NCBI GenBank assembly: GCA_047629355.1
Contig: JBLHWU010000048.1
Location: 1 to 33,019, forward strand
Direction: 5' to 3'
Origin: CAYUNA01 sp047629355
GTDB lineage: Bacteria > Bacteroidota > Bacteroidia > Chitinophagales > Saprospiraceae
DNA length: 33,019 nt
The translations under genes and the position numbers were made by a program. The stretch's first letter is position 1; every line of letters begins with the position of its first letter. The notes under the pieces were generated by a model that was given only the letters and a program-made list of their open reading frames with translations, was not told the DNA's origin and made no database searches. This document shows positions 32,005 to 33,019 of this stretch, one piece after another.

Positions 32005-32721
32005 TTATTTTCCAAAAAAACGATTAAAAATAGCCAAAATAACATAGATTAAAATCATAATTGGAAGAACGACCTCTTTTTCTTTCAAAAAAATTAAGGA
32101 TAAAATAGCTGTTCCTAAAAATAGAAATCTCTTCTCATTTCCTTCCCACTTTAGATTCTTAAATTTAAAACTAAACATCGAGAATTCTGATACCAACAAA
32201 TAACTTAAGGCTAAAATATTAATGCCTAGGAAAATGGGATTGATGACAAACTCTGCCAATCCATAAGAATTAAAATGAAAAACCATTAATAATCCGAGTG
32301 TGTACATGGTCGTTGCAGGTGTGTTCAAACCAATAAAATTTTCTGTCTGTCGCGTATCTATGTTGAACATGGCTAACCGTAAACCAGAAAACATCGATAC
32401 CAAAAACGCAGGTGTAGCTACTAACGTCAATTCTATCGGCAAAGCATCTTGCCCTTCTAAACTTTTGACCAATAAAATATAAAAAATAGCGCCTGGCACA
32501 ACACCAAAAGAAACCATGTCTGCCATTGAGTCTAACTCTTTTCCTAAAGGAGAATTGACCTTTAACCAACGTGCAATCAACCCATCCAAATAGTCCGCCA
32601 CCCCGCCTGCGATGCTGAACCAAAAAGCTTGTACAAACTGGCCGTAAAAGATACTAGCTACAGCGCAGCAGCCACAAAAAAGATTGAAAAGAGTTATTGT
32701 ATTTGGAATATGTTTTTTCAT
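32005..32721 (-). CDS. pssA: CDP-diacylglycerol--serine O-phosphatidyltransferase
   Basis: Inner-membrane enzyme that makes phosphatidylserine, precursor of phosphatidylethanolamine. 238 aa with about eight hydrophobic helices. The CDP-alcohol phosphatidyltransferase signature is complete: D46-G47-x2-A50-R51-x8-G60-x3-D64-x3-D68 (DYLDGLIARW...GKELDSMADMVSFGVVPG). N-terminal KKHIPNTITLFNLFCGCCAV is characteristic of PssA. ATG 32721. Preceded on the - strand by a hairpin-rich leader and a possible promoter at 32824-32852. The decarboxylase gene (psd) is not in the window. Confidence 0.93.
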   Translation of the reverse strand: MKKHIPNTITLFNLFCGCCAVASIFYGQFVQAFWFSIAGGVADYLDGLIARWLKVNSPLGKELDSMADMVSFGVVPGAIFYILLVKSLEGQDALPIELTLVATPAFLVSMFSGLRLAMFNIDTRQTENFIGLNTPATTMYTLGLLMVFHFNSYGLAEFVINPIFLGINILALSYLLVSEFSMFSFKFKNLKWEGNEKRFLFLGTAILSLIFLKEKEVVLPIMILIYVILAIFNRFFGK

Positions 32722-32747
32722 GCTTATCGTGTTGAGACGTATTGCAG

Positions 32748-32813
32748 GTTAGGCGTTGTGGGTTGCCAATATGATATACGTACACGTCTCGAAGGCAACC
32801 CGCAACTCGCAAC
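32748..32813. repeat. Inverted repeat in the pssA upstream region
   Basis: GTTAGGCGTTGTGGGTTGCC (32748-32767) and its partner (32794-32813) match at 16 of 20 positions, using the same GGGTTGC / GCAACCCGCAACTCGCAAC words as at 27755 and 31934. GAGACGT (near 32734) and ACGTCTC (near 32784) offer an alternative pairing. If transcription begins near 32817, the whole structure is in the 5' leader of pssA. Confidence 0.65.
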
Positions 32814-32823
32814 GCGAAAGCTG

Positions 32824-32852
32824 TAAAAGTACCTAAATATTTTGATTGACAA
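32824..32852 (-). promoter_or_regulatory. Possible pssA promoter
   Basis: On the - strand TTG (32852-32850), 18-nt spacer, TACTTTTA (32831-32824), one base off TAnnTTTG. It would give a leader of about 95 nt containing the inverted repeat at 32748-32813. Confidence 0.45.
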
Positions 32853-32928
32853 TTCGCACGACAAAAAGAAAACGGAATCCTTTATTATTGCTGACAAAAC
32901 CTCTTTCTTTGTCGCGTGTTTAATTTGT

Positions 32929-33019
32929 ATGACAACAAATTCTCCCACATCGACGATTCCTTTAGATAAGCCCATTTTGTTATTTGATGGCGTTTGTAAT
33001 TTTTGTAACAGCAGCGTGC
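32929..33019 (+). CDS. Thiol-disulfide oxidoreductase DCC family (DUF393), 5' part
   Basis: Only the first 30 codons are in the window. After about 15 variable residues comes PILLFDGVCNFCNSSV, the DGxCxxC signature of the DCC/DUF393 family. ATG 32929 follows a stop-free stretch without alternative starts. Divergent from pssA with a 207-bp gap between them. The rest of the gene lies beyond the window. Confidence 0.85.
   Translation, partial: MTTNSPTSTIPLDKPILLFDGVCNFCNSSV

Overview
This window is typical of a low-GC member of the Bacteroidota. Supporting signs are the rplM-rpsI-rpsB ribosomal cluster, a type IX secretion (T9SS) cargo made of SprB repeats, DUF2480, a DUF6660/TonB-receptor pair, -7 promoter boxes of the TAnnTTTG type, and starts without clear Shine-Dalgarno sequences. 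The mevalonate genes (type 2 IPP isomerase, class II HMG-CoA reductase, GYDIA-type GHMP kinase) together with the SprB repeats suggest Saprospiria or a relative, but the class is inferred and not proven. Replication, mobility and phage genes are absent, so this looks like ordinary chromosome.

Layout. 1-1761 (-): rplM, rpsI, rpsB with an upstream promoter at 1889-1920. 2191-3804 (+): a hypothetical gene and ddl. 3805-4264: a gap holding a 136-bp terminal-inverted-repeat element and a structured, terminator-ended candidate RNA. 4265-9362 (+): a 1110-aa SprB-repeat T9SS protein and a multi-pass membrane protein. 9611-15759 (-): lytic transglycosylase, DUF2480, scpB, a membrane-anchored hypothetical, rimK-like ATP-grasp ligase, PAP2-like membrane protein, lpxD-like acyltransferase. 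15921-20916 (+): membrane-anchored M20 peptidase, fabG, sugar nucleotidyltransferase, extended SDR, and a secreted hypothetical whose only plausible start is ATA. 21031-25303 (+): DUF6660 Cys-rich protein, TonB-dependent receptor of a putative metal-uptake type, homogentisate dioxygenase. 25394-29907 (-): GYDIA kinase, HMG-CoA reductase, IPP isomerase, TonB-domain protein. 30045-31925 (+): M16 peptidase and thioredoxin-like protein. 32005-32721 (-): pssA. 32929 to the end (+): start of a DCC (DUF393) protein.

The genes are mostly housekeeping: translation, peptidoglycan (ddl, transglycosylase), envelope lipids (lpxD, pssA, fabG), isoprenoids, chromosome segregation (scpB) and tyrosine catabolism (homogentisate dioxygenase).

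The unusual part is between the genes. Most of the larger gaps contain a long, imperfect inverted repeat built from short repeated words, and the word set differs from gap to gap. Two gaps share one element with TAAGTAACGAT-like ends. Four others share a GCAACTCGCAACCC-like vocabulary. Some sit at transcript ends like terminators; others sit inside operons or in a 5' leader. Other notable points are a near-perfect 25-bp palindrome over the -33 box of the DUF6660 gene, whose GTG start falls at the predicted transcription start, and a hidden gene with an ATA start at 20239.
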